The notes beneath the pieces were generated by a model. That model had not been told where the DNA came from and searched no databases. It saw only the letters and a program-made list of their open reading frames with translations. From positions 248,001 through 312,000 of the forward strand of contig NZ_CANLZV010000005.1 of the NCBI RefSeq assembly GCF_947495665.1: a stretch of 64,000 bases of DNA, written 5' to 3'. Numbering within the stretch: position 1 is the first letter of the stretch; each line of letters opens with the position of its first letter. Position numbers and translations under genes: made by a program. Source of the stretch: an uncultured Sunxiuqinia sp. (GTDB lineage Bacteria; Bacteroidota; Bacteroidia; Bacteroidales; Prolixibacteraceae). Positions 1-7,553 of this stretch are shown here, piece by piece.

Positions 1-637
1 GGTAGAAGGTGTTTCCGGGAAAGAATTCAGACAAACGAGAATTCAGATTCTTGATCACTCCGCTGTTGTTTTTACAAGTCGTACAGCCATTGATCATTTC
101 TTCCGAATTTGTCAGGAAACCCGGGTCACTGTTCCCGACTCTATGAAGTACTTCTGCATTTCAGAAGCAACTGCTTACTACCTGCAAAAGTATATTGTTT
201 ACCGCAAAAGGAAAATCTTCTACGGCGGTGGTCGTTTTGAAGACTTGGTGGAAGTGATGAAGAAGCACAAGAATGAGAAATTTCTTGTTCCTTTGTCGCA
301 CATTCACAAACAAGAAATTCCGTTGCTGCTTGATAAAGCAGGCTATAATTACACCAAAGCGATTCTTTACAAAACCGTCAGCAGTGATTTATCTGACTTG
401 AAGGATGTAAACTATGATATCCTGGTTTTCTTTAGTCCTTCGGGCATTAAATCGCTAATTCAGAATTTTCCTGATTTTGAGCAAAACAGCACCAAGATTG
501 CTTCCTTCGGCCCGACAACGGCAAAGGCAGTTACTGATGCCGGTCTTCGACTGGATATTCAGGCGCCAACTTCTCAGGCACCTTCAATGACCATGGCTTT
601 GGAGCAGTTTATCAAGGAACACAACAAGGGAAACTAA
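1..637 (+). CDS. hemD: Uroporphyrinogen-III synthase, 5' end cut by window edge
   Basis: The frame is open from base 2 without a start, so the N-terminus lies outside the window. HemD cyclises hydroxymethylbilane to uroporphyrinogen III in tetrapyrrole (heme) synthesis in the cytosol. The visible part has HemD-like alternating alpha/beta segments: VVFTSRTAIDHFF near the start, then ILVFFSPSGIKSL and IASFGPTTAKAVTDAG, the last two being the typical FSPSG and GPTTA segments of the second lobe. A HemD gene next to rnpA is a common Bacteroidota order. A terminator hairpin follows directly. The family is weakly conserved, so the call rests on these segments plus context. Confidence 0.85.
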   Translation, partial: VEGVSGKEFRQTRIQILDHSAVVFTSRTAIDHFFRICQETRVTVPDSMKYFCISEATAYYLQKYIVYRKRKIFYGGGRFEDLVEVMKKHKNEKFLVPLSHIHKQEIPLLLDKAGYNYTKAILYKTVSSDLSDLKDVNYDILVFFSPSGIKSLIQNFPDFEQNSTKIASFGPTTAKAVTDAGLRLDIQAPTSQAPSMTMALEQFIKEHNKGN

Positions 638-664
638 AGACTTTTTCAACAAATAATTGAATAG

Positions 665-692
665 AAAGGGGAATAAACTTCCCCTTTTTTTA
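665..692 (+). terminator. Intrinsic terminator after hemD
   Basis: AAAGGGG (665-671) pairs with CCCCTTT (681-687) around a 9-nt loop and runs into a T tract to about 691. It lies between hemD and rnpA, so rnpA probably uses its own promoter; a -7-like TATTTTCG sits shortly after the hairpin. Confidence 0.7.
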
Positions 693-711
693 TTGTATTT
701 TCGTTTTTAGG

Positions 712-1092
712 ATGCACGCTTTCAAACTCACCAAAAAGGAACGACTTTGCAGCACCAAAATGATTGGGAAGCTATTTGAACAAGGATCGTCGTTTTATAT
801 CTTTCCTTTGAAAGTGGTGTATCTACCTATGCCTTTAAGCGGGAGTCATCCGGCTGAAGTCAGCTTTTCGGTCTCGAAACGAAACTTTAAGCTGGCTGTG
901 GTTCGCAACCTGTTGAAAAGGCGCATGCGTGAAGCTTATCGCTTAAATAAACCCGCTTTTTACGAATCACTTCCGGAAGGGAGGCAAGTCGCTGTCATGT
1001 TTATTTATACCTGCAAAGAAGTGAAAGACTACCAGTCCATTGAAAAAGGGATGCAACGAGCCCTGAGAAAACTGAGCGATTTACTGCAATAA
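712..1092 (+). CDS. rnpA: Ribonuclease P protein component
   Basis: Protein subunit of RNase P, which with the RnpB RNA removes 5' leaders from pre-tRNAs. It is 126 aa, normal for the family. The diagnostic basic RNR motif RNLLKRRMRE is at residues 65-74, preceded by the SVSKRNFK strand typical of RnpA. The start ATG at 712 follows the hemD terminator by about 20 bases, with a possible promoter box TATTTTCG in between, so the leader is very short. The frame ends just before a hairpin that better serves the opposing gene. Confidence 0.95.
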   Translation: MHAFKLTKKERLCSTKMIGKLFEQGSSFYIFPLKVVYLPMPLSGSHPAEVSFSVSKRNFKLAVVRNLLKRRMREAYRLNKPAFYESLPEGRQVAVMFIYTCKEVKDYQSIEKGMQRALRKLSDLLQ

Positions 1093-1119
1093 AAAAGGGA
1101 TCGCCCGTGGCAATCCCTT
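1091..1119 (-). terminator. Intrinsic terminator of the tyrA-aroF operon
   Basis: AAGGGAT (1095-1101) pairs with ATCCCTT (1113-1119). Read on the minus strand the stem is followed by a run of Ts (1091-1096 on the plus strand are As), so it terminates the reverse aromatic operon. It could also act weakly on rnpA. Confidence 0.7.
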
Positions 1120-1141
1120 CCGTATTTTAAGTAGCCATTGG

Positions 1142-2233
1142 CTAATCTTTATCCATAATTTCTGTCTGCATCCGAACTGAGTCTTCGTGAATCAGCTGGA
1201 ATAGAATCTGTACAAAAGTCCGGTTCAAGTTGAGTTTCTCACCCAAATTGATGCGGTTGTTCATTAACTCCGTCCAACGGTTGATTTGAAGTGCTGTTAC
1301 GTTGTTTTCCTTCTTATACCGACCAATTTCACGGGCAATCTCCATACGCGATGAAAGAACTTCCATGAGTTCAGCATCGAGGGCATCAATCCGGTTACGC
1401 ATCAACTCCAGTTGGTTTTCAAATTGTTTGTTGTCCGACGAAGCCTGACGAATAATCAATTTATCGAGCAGTTTGCCCAGTTCAGCCGGCGTAATCTGTT
1501 GTTCCTTATCACTTAAGGCGCAACTTGGATCGCGGTGCGATTCAATCATCAGTCCTTCCATGCCCATGTCAAAGGCTTTCTGTGAAACCTCCTGCAGGTA
1601 TTCGCGTTTCCCGGCAATGTGGCTGGGGTCGCAAATTACGGGTAGGTTGGGTAGCAAGCGTCTCAGCTCGATAAAGGTTTTCCAGTTGGGGTAGTTACGG
1701 TACTTTGTTTCGCGAAATGGGGTAAAGCCACGGTGAATACCGACCAGGTTTTTAATTCCTGCCTGATTTAAGCGCTCAAGAGCTCCCATCCACAATTGGA
1801 CATCGGGATTAACTGGGTTTTTGACCATGATTACGGCATCGGTCCCCTTAACCACATCGGCAATTTCCTGCACCACAAATGGGCTGGCGGTTGATCGGGC
1901 TCCAATCCACAGCACGTCCAATCCTGCATTCAGGGCTTCTTCGGTGTGCTGGGCATTTGCAACCTCGGTACCTACCGGCAAGCCGGTTTCTTTCTTGACT
2001 TGCTGCAGCCACTTCAGACCAATAGAGCCAACGCCTTCAAAGCTTCCTGGACGTGTTCGGGGTTTCCATACGCCGCCGCGGAAAACAAAAACCCGTTTAT
2101 CTTTGGCCAGCTGGTGTGCTGTTTCAAGTGTTTGTTCTTCAGTTTCCAGGCTGCATGGCCCGGAAATTAACAGCGGGTTGTCCAGCTGTGGTAACCAATC
2201 TTTCATTGGTCTGATGTCTAATTCAATTCCCAT
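1142..2233 (-). CDS. Bifunctional DAHP synthase / chorismate mutase
   Basis: A fusion of 3-deoxy-7-phosphoheptulonate synthase (entry step of the shikimate pathway) with AroQ-type chorismate mutase (step to prephenate). The DAHP synthase half starts with LLISGPCSLETEEQ (about residues 21-34) and contains KNPVNPDVQLW and the metal-site region CDPSHIAGKREY. The mutase half, about 265-355, has LELMRNRIDALDAEL, SRMEIAREIGRYKKE and the QINRWTEL helix. I start at the ATG at 2233, one base after the tyrA stop; an upstream ATG at 2257 would overlap tyrA and adds eight residues with no family match. It is the second gene of the tyrA operon and so lies under the same attenuator. The symbol is left empty because usage for the fusion varies. 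Confidence 0.93.
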   Translation of the reverse strand: MGIELDIRPMKDWLPQLDNPLLISGPCSLETEEQTLETAHQLAKDKRVFVFRGGVWKPRTRPGSFEGVGSIGLKWLQQVKKETGLPVGTEVANAQHTEEALNAGLDVLWIGARSTASPFVVQEIADVVKGTDAVIMVKNPVNPDVQLWMGALERLNQAGIKNLVGIHRGFTPFRETKYRNYPNWKTFIELRRLLPNLPVICDPSHIAGKREYLQEVSQKAFDMGMEGLMIESHRDPSCALSDKEQQITPAELGKLLDKLIIRQASSDNKQFENQLELMRNRIDALDAELMEVLSSRMEIAREIGRYKKENNVTALQINRWTELMNNRINLGEKLNLNRTFVQILFQLIHEDSVRMQTEIMDKD

Positions 2234-2234
2234 C

Positions 2235-3128
2235 TTATTTCGTGTAAAATTTAACAATCTTCTCTTCGTTTTTGATCAATGATGGATTTTCTCCACCAAG
2301 TATAGACCGAATATTGTTGGCATTGTTCATGAGTTCGTACATTCTTTTTTCGTCATGTTCAATACTTTCCTTAAAGTCGATCAGGTGTTTTATGTAGACT
2401 TCGAGCGAGTCGACTACATACTCTTTGTTTTGCTGAAAGATTGGCCCCCACATGGAAGGCGTGCTTTTGGCCAGGCGAACTGTGGAGCGAAATCCACCAC
2501 TTGCCAGGTCAAGAATAATCGAGCGGTCTTCCTTGTCTTGCACGGCGTTGGCCAGGGCATAGGCTGCGGCGTGTGGCAGGTGCGAGATGAAAGCCGTGCT
2601 ATGATCCTGTTCGTCCGATGACATGTATGCAATATTCATTTCCATGGATTGAAACATTTTTTCGATTAAGGCCAGGTGCTGAGGCCCACTTTTTTCATGA
2701 TCGCAGATAATGGCGATTTTGTTGCTGAAAAGGCCTTCCAATGCAGCTTCAGGCCCGGAGTTTTCAGTTCCTGACATGGGGTGAGCCGCCACATAATTTC
2801 TTCGCTTCGGATGATTTTCCACGACCGCTGTCAGTGATTTTTTCGTTGATCCCATATCGGTAACCGTTGTCCGGTCGGAGATCAGATCGAGTACCTGGGG
2901 CAGCAGGAGTTTGATTTTATCCACCGGAATAGCGATAATCACCAGGTCGGCTGCACTTAAGGCCTCTTCCAAAGGCAGAACCTGATCAACCAAGCCAATT
3001 TCTTTTGCTTTTCCGGCATGTTCGCTATTGGCATCCACTCCAGTAATTGCTGTAGCAAACCCATTCTTACGAAGATCTTTAGCTATTGATCCTCCAATTA
3101 ATCCTAATCCGATAACGGTTACATTCAT
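2235..3128 (-). CDS. tyrA: Prephenate dehydrogenase
   Basis: Oxidatively decarboxylates prephenate to 4-hydroxyphenylpyruvate using NAD(P), on the tyrosine branch. The N-terminus VTVIGLGLIGGSIAKDLR is the Rossmann dinucleotide fold; HPMSGTENSGPEAA carries the catalytic-site histidine, and DEQDHSTAFISHLPHAAAYAL is the typical dimer-domain helix. The frame stays open upstream to 3299, but the ATG at 3128 is right: it gives the exact family N-terminus, and the upstream codons run through a terminator hairpin and a separate leader ORF. At 297 aa the size is normal. First structural gene of the operon with the DAHP synthase/mutase fusion; expression is predicted to be attenuated by aromatic amino-acid supply. 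Confidence 0.95.
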   Translation of the reverse strand: MNVTVIGLGLIGGSIAKDLRKNGFATAITGVDANSEHAGKAKEIGLVDQVLPLEEALSAADLVIIAIPVDKIKLLLPQVLDLISDRTTVTDMGSTKKSLTAVVENHPKRRNYVAAHPMSGTENSGPEAALEGLFSNKIAIICDHEKSGPQHLALIEKMFQSMEMNIAYMSSDEQDHSTAFISHLPHAAAYALANAVQDKEDRSIILDLASGGFRSTVRLAKSTPSMWGPIFQQNKEYVVDSLEVYIKHLIDFKESIEHDEKRMYELMNNANNIRSILGGENPSLIKNEEKIVKFYTK

Positions 3129-3141
3129 GCTAAATTGGTAT

Positions 3142-3170
3142 AAAAAAAAAGGTCCCGATTTCTCGGGACC
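3142..3170 (-). terminator. Attenuator terminator in the tyrA leader
   Basis: A perfect 8-bp stem, GGTCCCGA / TCGGGACC (3163-3170 and 3151-3158, GAAA loop on the minus strand), followed by nine Ts, sits just 14 bases before the tyrA start. A strong terminator between promoter and first gene only makes sense as an attenuator. The segment CGGGGTC (minus, 3220-3214) can pair with the 5' arm GGTCCCG (3170-3164) with five Watson-Crick and two G-U pairs, a plausible antiterminator. Confidence 0.88.
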
Positions 3171-3204
3171 TTTCAAGTAATATATCTTCAGTTTAAGCAA
3201 TACA

Positions 3205-3273
3205 CTACTGTTCGACCCCGTTTTGAGAACCGAAATAATAAGACCAGTAATAAAATGTATTGCTAAAAACCAT
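3205..3273 (-). CDS. Aromatic-rich leader peptide of the tyrA operon
   Basis: A 22-codon ORF (ATG at 3273, TAG at 3207-3205) between the -7 box and the attenuator. Residues 3-14 contain eight aromatic amino acids, including TFYYWSYYFG at 6-15 (Phe, Tyr and Trp codons). This composition, directly before a terminator and an aromatic biosynthesis operon, marks a ribosome-mediated attenuation leader like E. coli pheL/trpL. A ribosome finishing at the TAG would cover CGGGGTC and let the terminator form; one stalled on Tyr/Phe/Trp codons would leave it free to pair with the terminator's 5' arm. AGCAATACA (3264-3256) is also perfectly complementary to TGTATTGCT (3204-3196), bracketing the peptide's second half. 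Product function is inference; the ORF and structures are seen directly. Confidence 0.88.
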   Translation of the reverse strand: MVFSNTFYYWSYYFGSQNGVEQ

Positions 3274-3296
3274 TTTTTTCTCTTTGAATTTGAAAG

Positions 3297-3304
3297 CAAA
3301 GATA
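3297..3304 (-). promoter_or_regulatory. -7 box of the tyrA leader promoter
   Basis: TATCTTTG on the minus strand matches the Bacteroidota consensus TAnnTTTG exactly. Transcription would start near 3290, giving roughly 17 bases before the leader-peptide ATG. Confidence 0.65.
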
Positions 3305-3316
3305 GAGATTTCTTTT

Positions 3317-3345
3317 AAAACTGGAACTTAAGGTGTTTCAGTTTT
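3317..3345 (-). terminator. Possible terminator downstream of the T9SS peptidase gene
   Basis: AAAACTGGAAC (3317-3327) pairs with GTTTCAGTTTT (3335-3345), 11 bp with one G-U, 7-nt loop. The 3' arm ends in Ts in both orientations, but the free T tail is short. It separates the peptidase gene from the tyrA promoter. Confidence 0.4.
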
Positions 3346-3431
3346 TCTTATTTGTCAACAGGTGTGTTTGTAACTCGCAGTGGGAGAGCTGTTTGGAAAA
3401 TGATAAAAATGTCCTTTTTTTTTGTTCGGTC

Positions 3432-5909
3432 TTAGTGTTTTATAAATTTTCTGGAGATCAGCTGCCCGTTTTCAAAAGTGAAATTGACAAAATAGAGCCC
3501 CGCAGGCAGCGATTCAAGTTGAATGGAATGAGTCAGTTGTTTGTTGTTTACGGCAAGCTCCTCCTGATTGAGCAATTGTCCGTGACTATTGAATAAGCTC
3601 AGTTTTACCCGGTCTGCTTTCGATTTGAAACTGCCCTTTATGAATAAATCGGTGCGAACCGGGTTGGGGTAAAGCATGAGTTCGCCTGGCGAGTAAGTGA
3701 TTTCATTGGTGGCAGTTGGCGGATCCTGAATACTCAGGTCGTCAATGGCCCAGCCCCAGCCATGGGCGTAGGGGTCAGAGAACAGGCGAAAACGGATAAA
3801 GATGGTATCCCCTTTTTCAAAACTGCCATTGTCGGTAAGGTTGATTTCACGGGCAATATAGTAATTGCTTCTGCCGGTTGCCGTTGAATTATTCCCTTGA
3901 ATAAAATTGTTGTAATTGCTTAGCCAGGTGGTATTTTCGCGCGAATCATAACCATCAATTAAAGGTAGCCACTTGTCGGTACCATTTAATGAGCCTTCAA
4001 CAATGACATAGTCCCAAAAATCGTCGTCTCCAAACAGGCTTCCGTCTTCACCGGGTTCAACCAAAACAACTTCGTTGAAGGTCATTTTCGTCCGGTCTGT
4101 AAGCACAATGGGGTATTTCAGCAGACAGGTGAGATTATAGGTTAAATCATCTTCGTCAGGACTGGGGTAAGGATGTGGGCTGTGTAAAGCGCCGTCGTTA
4201 AATCGTGGTTCAGTACCAATGAAAAAGTCCGAAGAGATGAAATCGCGGGTGTCCGCATTGAAATTGTTGGTGTAGGCTCTTACTGCTTCGTAAAGGCCAT
4301 CAACGCGGAAAGTGTAATATCCGTCTGCAGGCAGAACCGTTTGGTTCTTGTTGGATGAACTGTCTGTGGCAATGATCTGATAGCGAATGGAGTCTCCATC
4401 CATTAGTCCACTCAGCTGCAAGGTGGCCTGATAATGGTCGCCTTCCTGGTGGGGGATCGCAAGGGTGTTAGGCGTTTCACTGTCATTGATTAAATAGGTC
4501 ATACTTACTTGCTCAATACCGATGTTGTCGGTGGCCGTCACTAAAATTTCTGCGCGAAGCTCGCTTTCAAGCATATATTTGACCGGCGTGTGTGTTACAA
4601 CGGGTTGAATAAGGTCAGCCCCAATGGTGAATTCAAAATAGTCGCTGGGAGCCGTGCCCGGCAAGTAATAGTTGCGCTGGCTCGTGTCGGTTACCGCGAG
4701 GTAATACTGATAGCTACCTTCAGTTAAGTCGTTGATCGTTAACGCAAATAAATCCTTTTCCTGGACATAGGATAATGGCAGGGTGTCGGCATTGGCAAAG
4801 GCATCGTTTGAATACACGAAAATAAGGGAAGTGCTGTCGATTTCAGAATCTGTCTTGATGCCTGCCTCCAGCGTGATTGGTCCGGCAAGTTCGCGATCTT
4901 CAATGGGTTGGTGCCGAATGCTGGTGTAAACCCAGCCCATGTCGGCTAGCATGCCTAAGGTTAAGGGACCCGGATCGTGAATGGCTTCTGCCTGGTCAAA
5001 GAAAGGGGTCATTAGGGAGTTGGCATTTCCAACCTGATACGTTCGTTCGTTCAGGTGATAAATGCTGGATCCTTCATCAAAGGAGGTTGGGGCGTATAAC
5101 CGGGGATACGTGTCTGTTCCGGATGCTTGTTTTGCTGTTGAGCTTTCGAAATATAAATTGTTGGAGGTAAATGCCTGAAGAAGTTCTGCCGATGGGTTGG
5201 GGAAAATTTCCGTGTCGATCAGTTGTTCATCGGACCCATTAATGACAAACTCATCAAAAATACCGGGATAGGGGAGAATGTCGCCGTATGTCCCCTGTTG
5301 GTCCTGTTCATAAAAGAAGCCGGTATAACCCAGTCCGTGGGCTATTTCATGTAAAACAACCGAAACAAAGTCATATTGATTGTCCGGTGTTTGCCCATCG
5401 GTGTCGAAGTACCAGTTGTCATTATCGCTGTTGAACTGGGCAATCAGGTCGGGAACGGTTGCATCGGTTATTTCCATAGCTTCCAGCTTTTCAACCAAGG
5501 CTACCGGGTAGTAGCGGTTCTTCTTTGGAGCTGCTTCAAAATTTTCAAAGTAAAGGTAAGGACCGCAGCTTCCTAAAACCCCTTCATCCAGGGCGGTCCA
5601 GCGTGCTGTCATGTAAATGGGTACCGGAGAGGCAATGAGGTGTTCCCAGATTTCAACGGCATATTGAAAAGCCTGTTTTGGTTCATCCTCGAAGCCGATG
5701 TAAGTGACGATAATGGAGGACTTCTTTTCTTGCGTGGATTTGAGACGTTTGAGATATTGAGAAGGTGCTTTGATGAAGCTTTGGTGACTGTGGGAAGAAC
5801 CATAGCAGATGGGTGCCGGAATTTGTACGCCTTCCTTTTTCCACTTGTTTTGCGCCAAAGAGCTTAACGCAAGCCCCGTAATAACCATACAAAGTAAAAA
5901 TCGCCTCAT
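3432..5909 (-). CDS. Secreted zinc metallopeptidase with T9SS type A sorting domain
   Basis: An 825-aa exported protein. Residues 1-19 are a signal peptide ending ..LALSSLAQ. The zincin motif HEIAHGLG (H187, E188, H191) supplies two zinc ligands and the catalytic Glu. The middle contains Ig-like beta modules (TDNIGIEQVSMTYLIND region) and a region resembling a jelly-roll (about 560-735, with FNEVVLVEPGEDG and WGWAIDDLSI). The C-terminus from LMLYPNPVRTDLFIKG to GLYFVNFTFENGQLISRKFIKH is a type IX secretion sorting signal, so the enzyme should cross the outer membrane and be released or anchored at the surface. Substrate unknown. Transcribed alone, divergent from the GH32 gene. Confidence 0.88.
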   Translation of the reverse strand: MRRFLLCMVITGLALSSLAQNKWKKEGVQIPAPICYGSSHSHQSFIKAPSQYLKRLKSTQEKKSSIIVTYIGFEDEPKQAFQYAVEIWEHLIASPVPIYMTARWTALDEGVLGSCGPYLYFENFEAAPKKNRYYPVALVEKLEAMEITDATVPDLIAQFNSDNDNWYFDTDGQTPDNQYDFVSVVLHEIAHGLGYTGFFYEQDQQGTYGDILPYPGIFDEFVINGSDEQLIDTEIFPNPSAELLQAFTSNNLYFESSTAKQASGTDTYPRLYAPTSFDEGSSIYHLNERTYQVGNANSLMTPFFDQAEAIHDPGPLTLGMLADMGWVYTSIRHQPIEDRELAGPITLEAGIKTDSEIDSTSLIFVYSNDAFANADTLPLSYVQEKDLFALTINDLTEGSYQYYLAVTDTSQRNYYLPGTAPSDYFEFTIGADLIQPVVTHTPVKYMLESELRAEILVTATDNIGIEQVSMTYLINDSETPNTLAIPHQEGDHYQATLQLSGLMDGDSIRYQIIATDSSSNKNQTVLPADGYYTFRVDGLYEAVRAYTNNFNADTRDFISSDFFIGTEPRFNDGALHSPHPYPSPDEDDLTYNLTCLLKYPIVLTDRTKMTFNEVVLVEPGEDGSLFGDDDFWDYVIVEGSLNGTDKWLPLIDGYDSRENTTWLSNYNNFIQGNNSTATGRSNYYIAREINLTDNGSFEKGDTIFIRFRLFSDPYAHGWGWAIDDLSIQDPPTATNEITYSPGELMLYPNPVRTDLFIKGSFKSKADRVKLSLFNSHGQLLNQEELAVNNKQLTHSIQLESLPAGLYFVNFTFENGQLISRKFIKH

Positions 5910-5932
5910 TGGATTATCTTCAATATTAAGGT

Positions 5933-5940
5933 CAAAATTA
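5933..5940 (-). promoter_or_regulatory. -7 box of the T9SS peptidase gene
   Basis: TAATTTTG on the minus strand, 24 bases before the ATG. It lies back to back with the GH32 box on the other strand, so the two secreted-enzyme genes have closely spaced divergent promoters. Confidence 0.55.
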
Positions 5941-5955
5941 AAAGAATTCTTGTCT

Positions 5956-5963
5956 TATTTTTG
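5956..5963 (+). promoter_or_regulatory. -7 box of the GH32 gene
   Basis: TATTTTTG matches TAnnTTTG. It overlaps the region where an upstream in-frame start (5961) would lie, so the ATG at 6003 is the better start. Confidence 0.55.
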
Positions 5964-6002
5964 TTAATTTGTGGTTTCTCTATACTTCTTAACAAGCAAG
6001 AC

Positions 6003-7454
6003 ATGAAAAGTTCGTTTAAGCTACTCATTTTAATTAGTGTATTCTTTTTCACCTTGACAGCAAAGGCTAAAAGCGATGGTTTTGATGAGCCTTATCGGCC
6101 TCAATTTCATTTTACGCCTGCCGAAAATTGGATGAACGATCCGAATGGCTTAATCTATTTTGAAGGGGAATACCATCTTTTTTATCAGCATAATCCCAAC
6201 GGAAAAGAGTGGGGTTTTATGCACTGGGGGCATGCGGTGAGTCCGGACCTTGTTCATTGGGAACATTTGCCCTTGGCTATTTACCCGGACAATGAATCGA
6301 CCGATAAAGAGTTTGCGACCGCCTTTTCAGGCTCTGCTATTGTTGACAGGAACAACCTGTTGGGCAAACAACAGGGCGAGCTTCCAACGCTGTTGGCATT
6401 TTACACCAGCAAGGATAATGGGCAGCGCATTGCTTACAGCACCGATAAGGGGCGAAGCTGGGAAAAATATGAAGGAAACCCGGTGGTTGCCTTTGATGAA
6501 GAGGATGATGCCCGCGATCCCAAGGTGTTCTGGCATGAAGATAGCCAACGTTACGTCATGGTTTTGTGGCGGATGCCGGAGGGACAAGAAAGCAACCAGG
6601 GAATTTCCATCTATTCTTCGGAAAATTTAACCGACTGGATGCATGAAAGTCACTTGGCCGGTTTTTATGAATGTCCGGACCTGGTGGAATTGCCGGTGAA
6701 CCGACGAGCAGATGATACGCGCTGGGTGATTTTTGACGGTGACGGCTCTTACCTGATTGGCGATTTTGACGGGAAACGCTTTAAGCCGGAAACGCCCAAA
6801 ATGCAAGGGGATTTCGGAAAGAACTTTTACGCCACACAAACCTTCAATAACCTACCTGACGAACAGAACCGGACCATTCAATTGGCCTGGATGAGAGGTG
6901 GAGAGTACCCGGATATGGCGTTCAATGGTCAAATGACATTTCCAACGGAACTGGCCCTGAAAAAATACTTGGAAGGAATACGGCTGGTACGGACTCCCGT
7001 GAAGGAAATCGAACTGCTGCATGAAAAAGGACATAGCTGGGAAAATGAAAACCTGATTCCGGGCTTGAATAAGAACCTGACACGGAAAATCAAAGGCGAC
7101 TGTTTACATATTAAAGGCACGTTTGATCTGAAAACGGTGAATAGCTTTGGGTTTGTGGTGCGTAATTCGCGAAAGGAAACAGGCGTGGAAATTCGATACG
7201 ATGCCACCAAGCAAGTTTTATCCTGCATGGGACAAGGCGTGCTACTTAGCCCGGAAGACAACAAAATACAACTGGAGATCCTGATTGACCGAACTTCCAT
7301 TGAGCTTTTTGGCAATGATGGCAAAGCCGTTTTAAGTTCTTGTTACACTGCTGATCCCGAAGCTCAGCAACTCATTCTGTACAATACCGGTGGCGAGCTT
7401 TTGGTCGAGCAACTGGAAATCTACCCCTTAAAATCAATGTATGAGCTTGATTAG
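6003..7454 (+). CDS. Glycoside hydrolase family 32 fructanase (levanase/inulinase-like)
   Basis: Hydrolyses beta-fructosyl bonds of levan, inulin or sucrose. From the ATG at 6003 (483 aa) a signal peptide of about 22 residues comes first. All three GH32 signature sites are present: WMNDPNG with the nucleophile Asp46, the transition-state Asp172 in ARDPKVFW, and the acid/base Glu223 in FYECPDLVELP. A C-terminal beta-sandwich follows (SFGFVVRNSRKETGVEIRYD ... IDRTSIELFGNDGKAVLSS). The frame extends upstream to 5961, but that overlaps the -7 promoter box and lacks a signal peptide. No SusC/SusD or fructokinase is adjacent, so it acts as a stand-alone exported enzyme here; exact substrate is not shown. 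Confidence 0.92.
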   Translation: MKSSFKLLILISVFFFTLTAKAKSDGFDEPYRPQFHFTPAENWMNDPNGLIYFEGEYHLFYQHNPNGKEWGFMHWGHAVSPDLVHWEHLPLAIYPDNESTDKEFATAFSGSAIVDRNNLLGKQQGELPTLLAFYTSKDNGQRIAYSTDKGRSWEKYEGNPVVAFDEEDDARDPKVFWHEDSQRYVMVLWRMPEGQESNQGISIYSSENLTDWMHESHLAGFYECPDLVELPVNRRADDTRWVIFDGDGSYLIGDFDGKRFKPETPKMQGDFGKNFYATQTFNNLPDEQNRTIQLAWMRGGEYPDMAFNGQMTFPTELALKKYLEGIRLVRTPVKEIELLHEKGHSWENENLIPGLNKNLTRKIKGDCLHIKGTFDLKTVNSFGFVVRNSRKETGVEIRYDATKQVLSCMGQGVLLSPEDNKIQLEILIDRTSIELFGNDGKAVLSSCYTADPEAQQLILYNTGGELLVEQLEIYPLKSMYELD

Positions 7455-7479
7455 CTTTCGATAAAAATAAATCGAGGAC

Positions 7480-7511
7480 GGGGATTGCAAATTGATGCTT
7501 TCCCCTTTCTT
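7480..7511 (+). terminator. Possible terminator after the GH32 gene
   Basis: GGGGA (7480-7484) pairs with TCCCC (7501-7505), with an inner GCA/TGC pairing across a tt/tt internal loop, then TTTCTT. Moderate quality. Confidence 0.45.
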
Positions 7512-7553
7512 ATTTCTATGGAATAGGCTAACTTCAAGGAAAAATTAAAATCA

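Noticed and set aside
1821-2282. 153-codon plus-strand frame opposite the DAHP synthase gene
   Set aside because: Antisense of a conserved enzyme; no signal peptide, motif or promoter.
3129-3299. N-terminal extension of tyrA in the open frame to 3299
   Set aside because: It would run through the attenuator hairpin and poly-T tract and overlaps the leader peptide in another frame; the family N-terminus begins at 3128.
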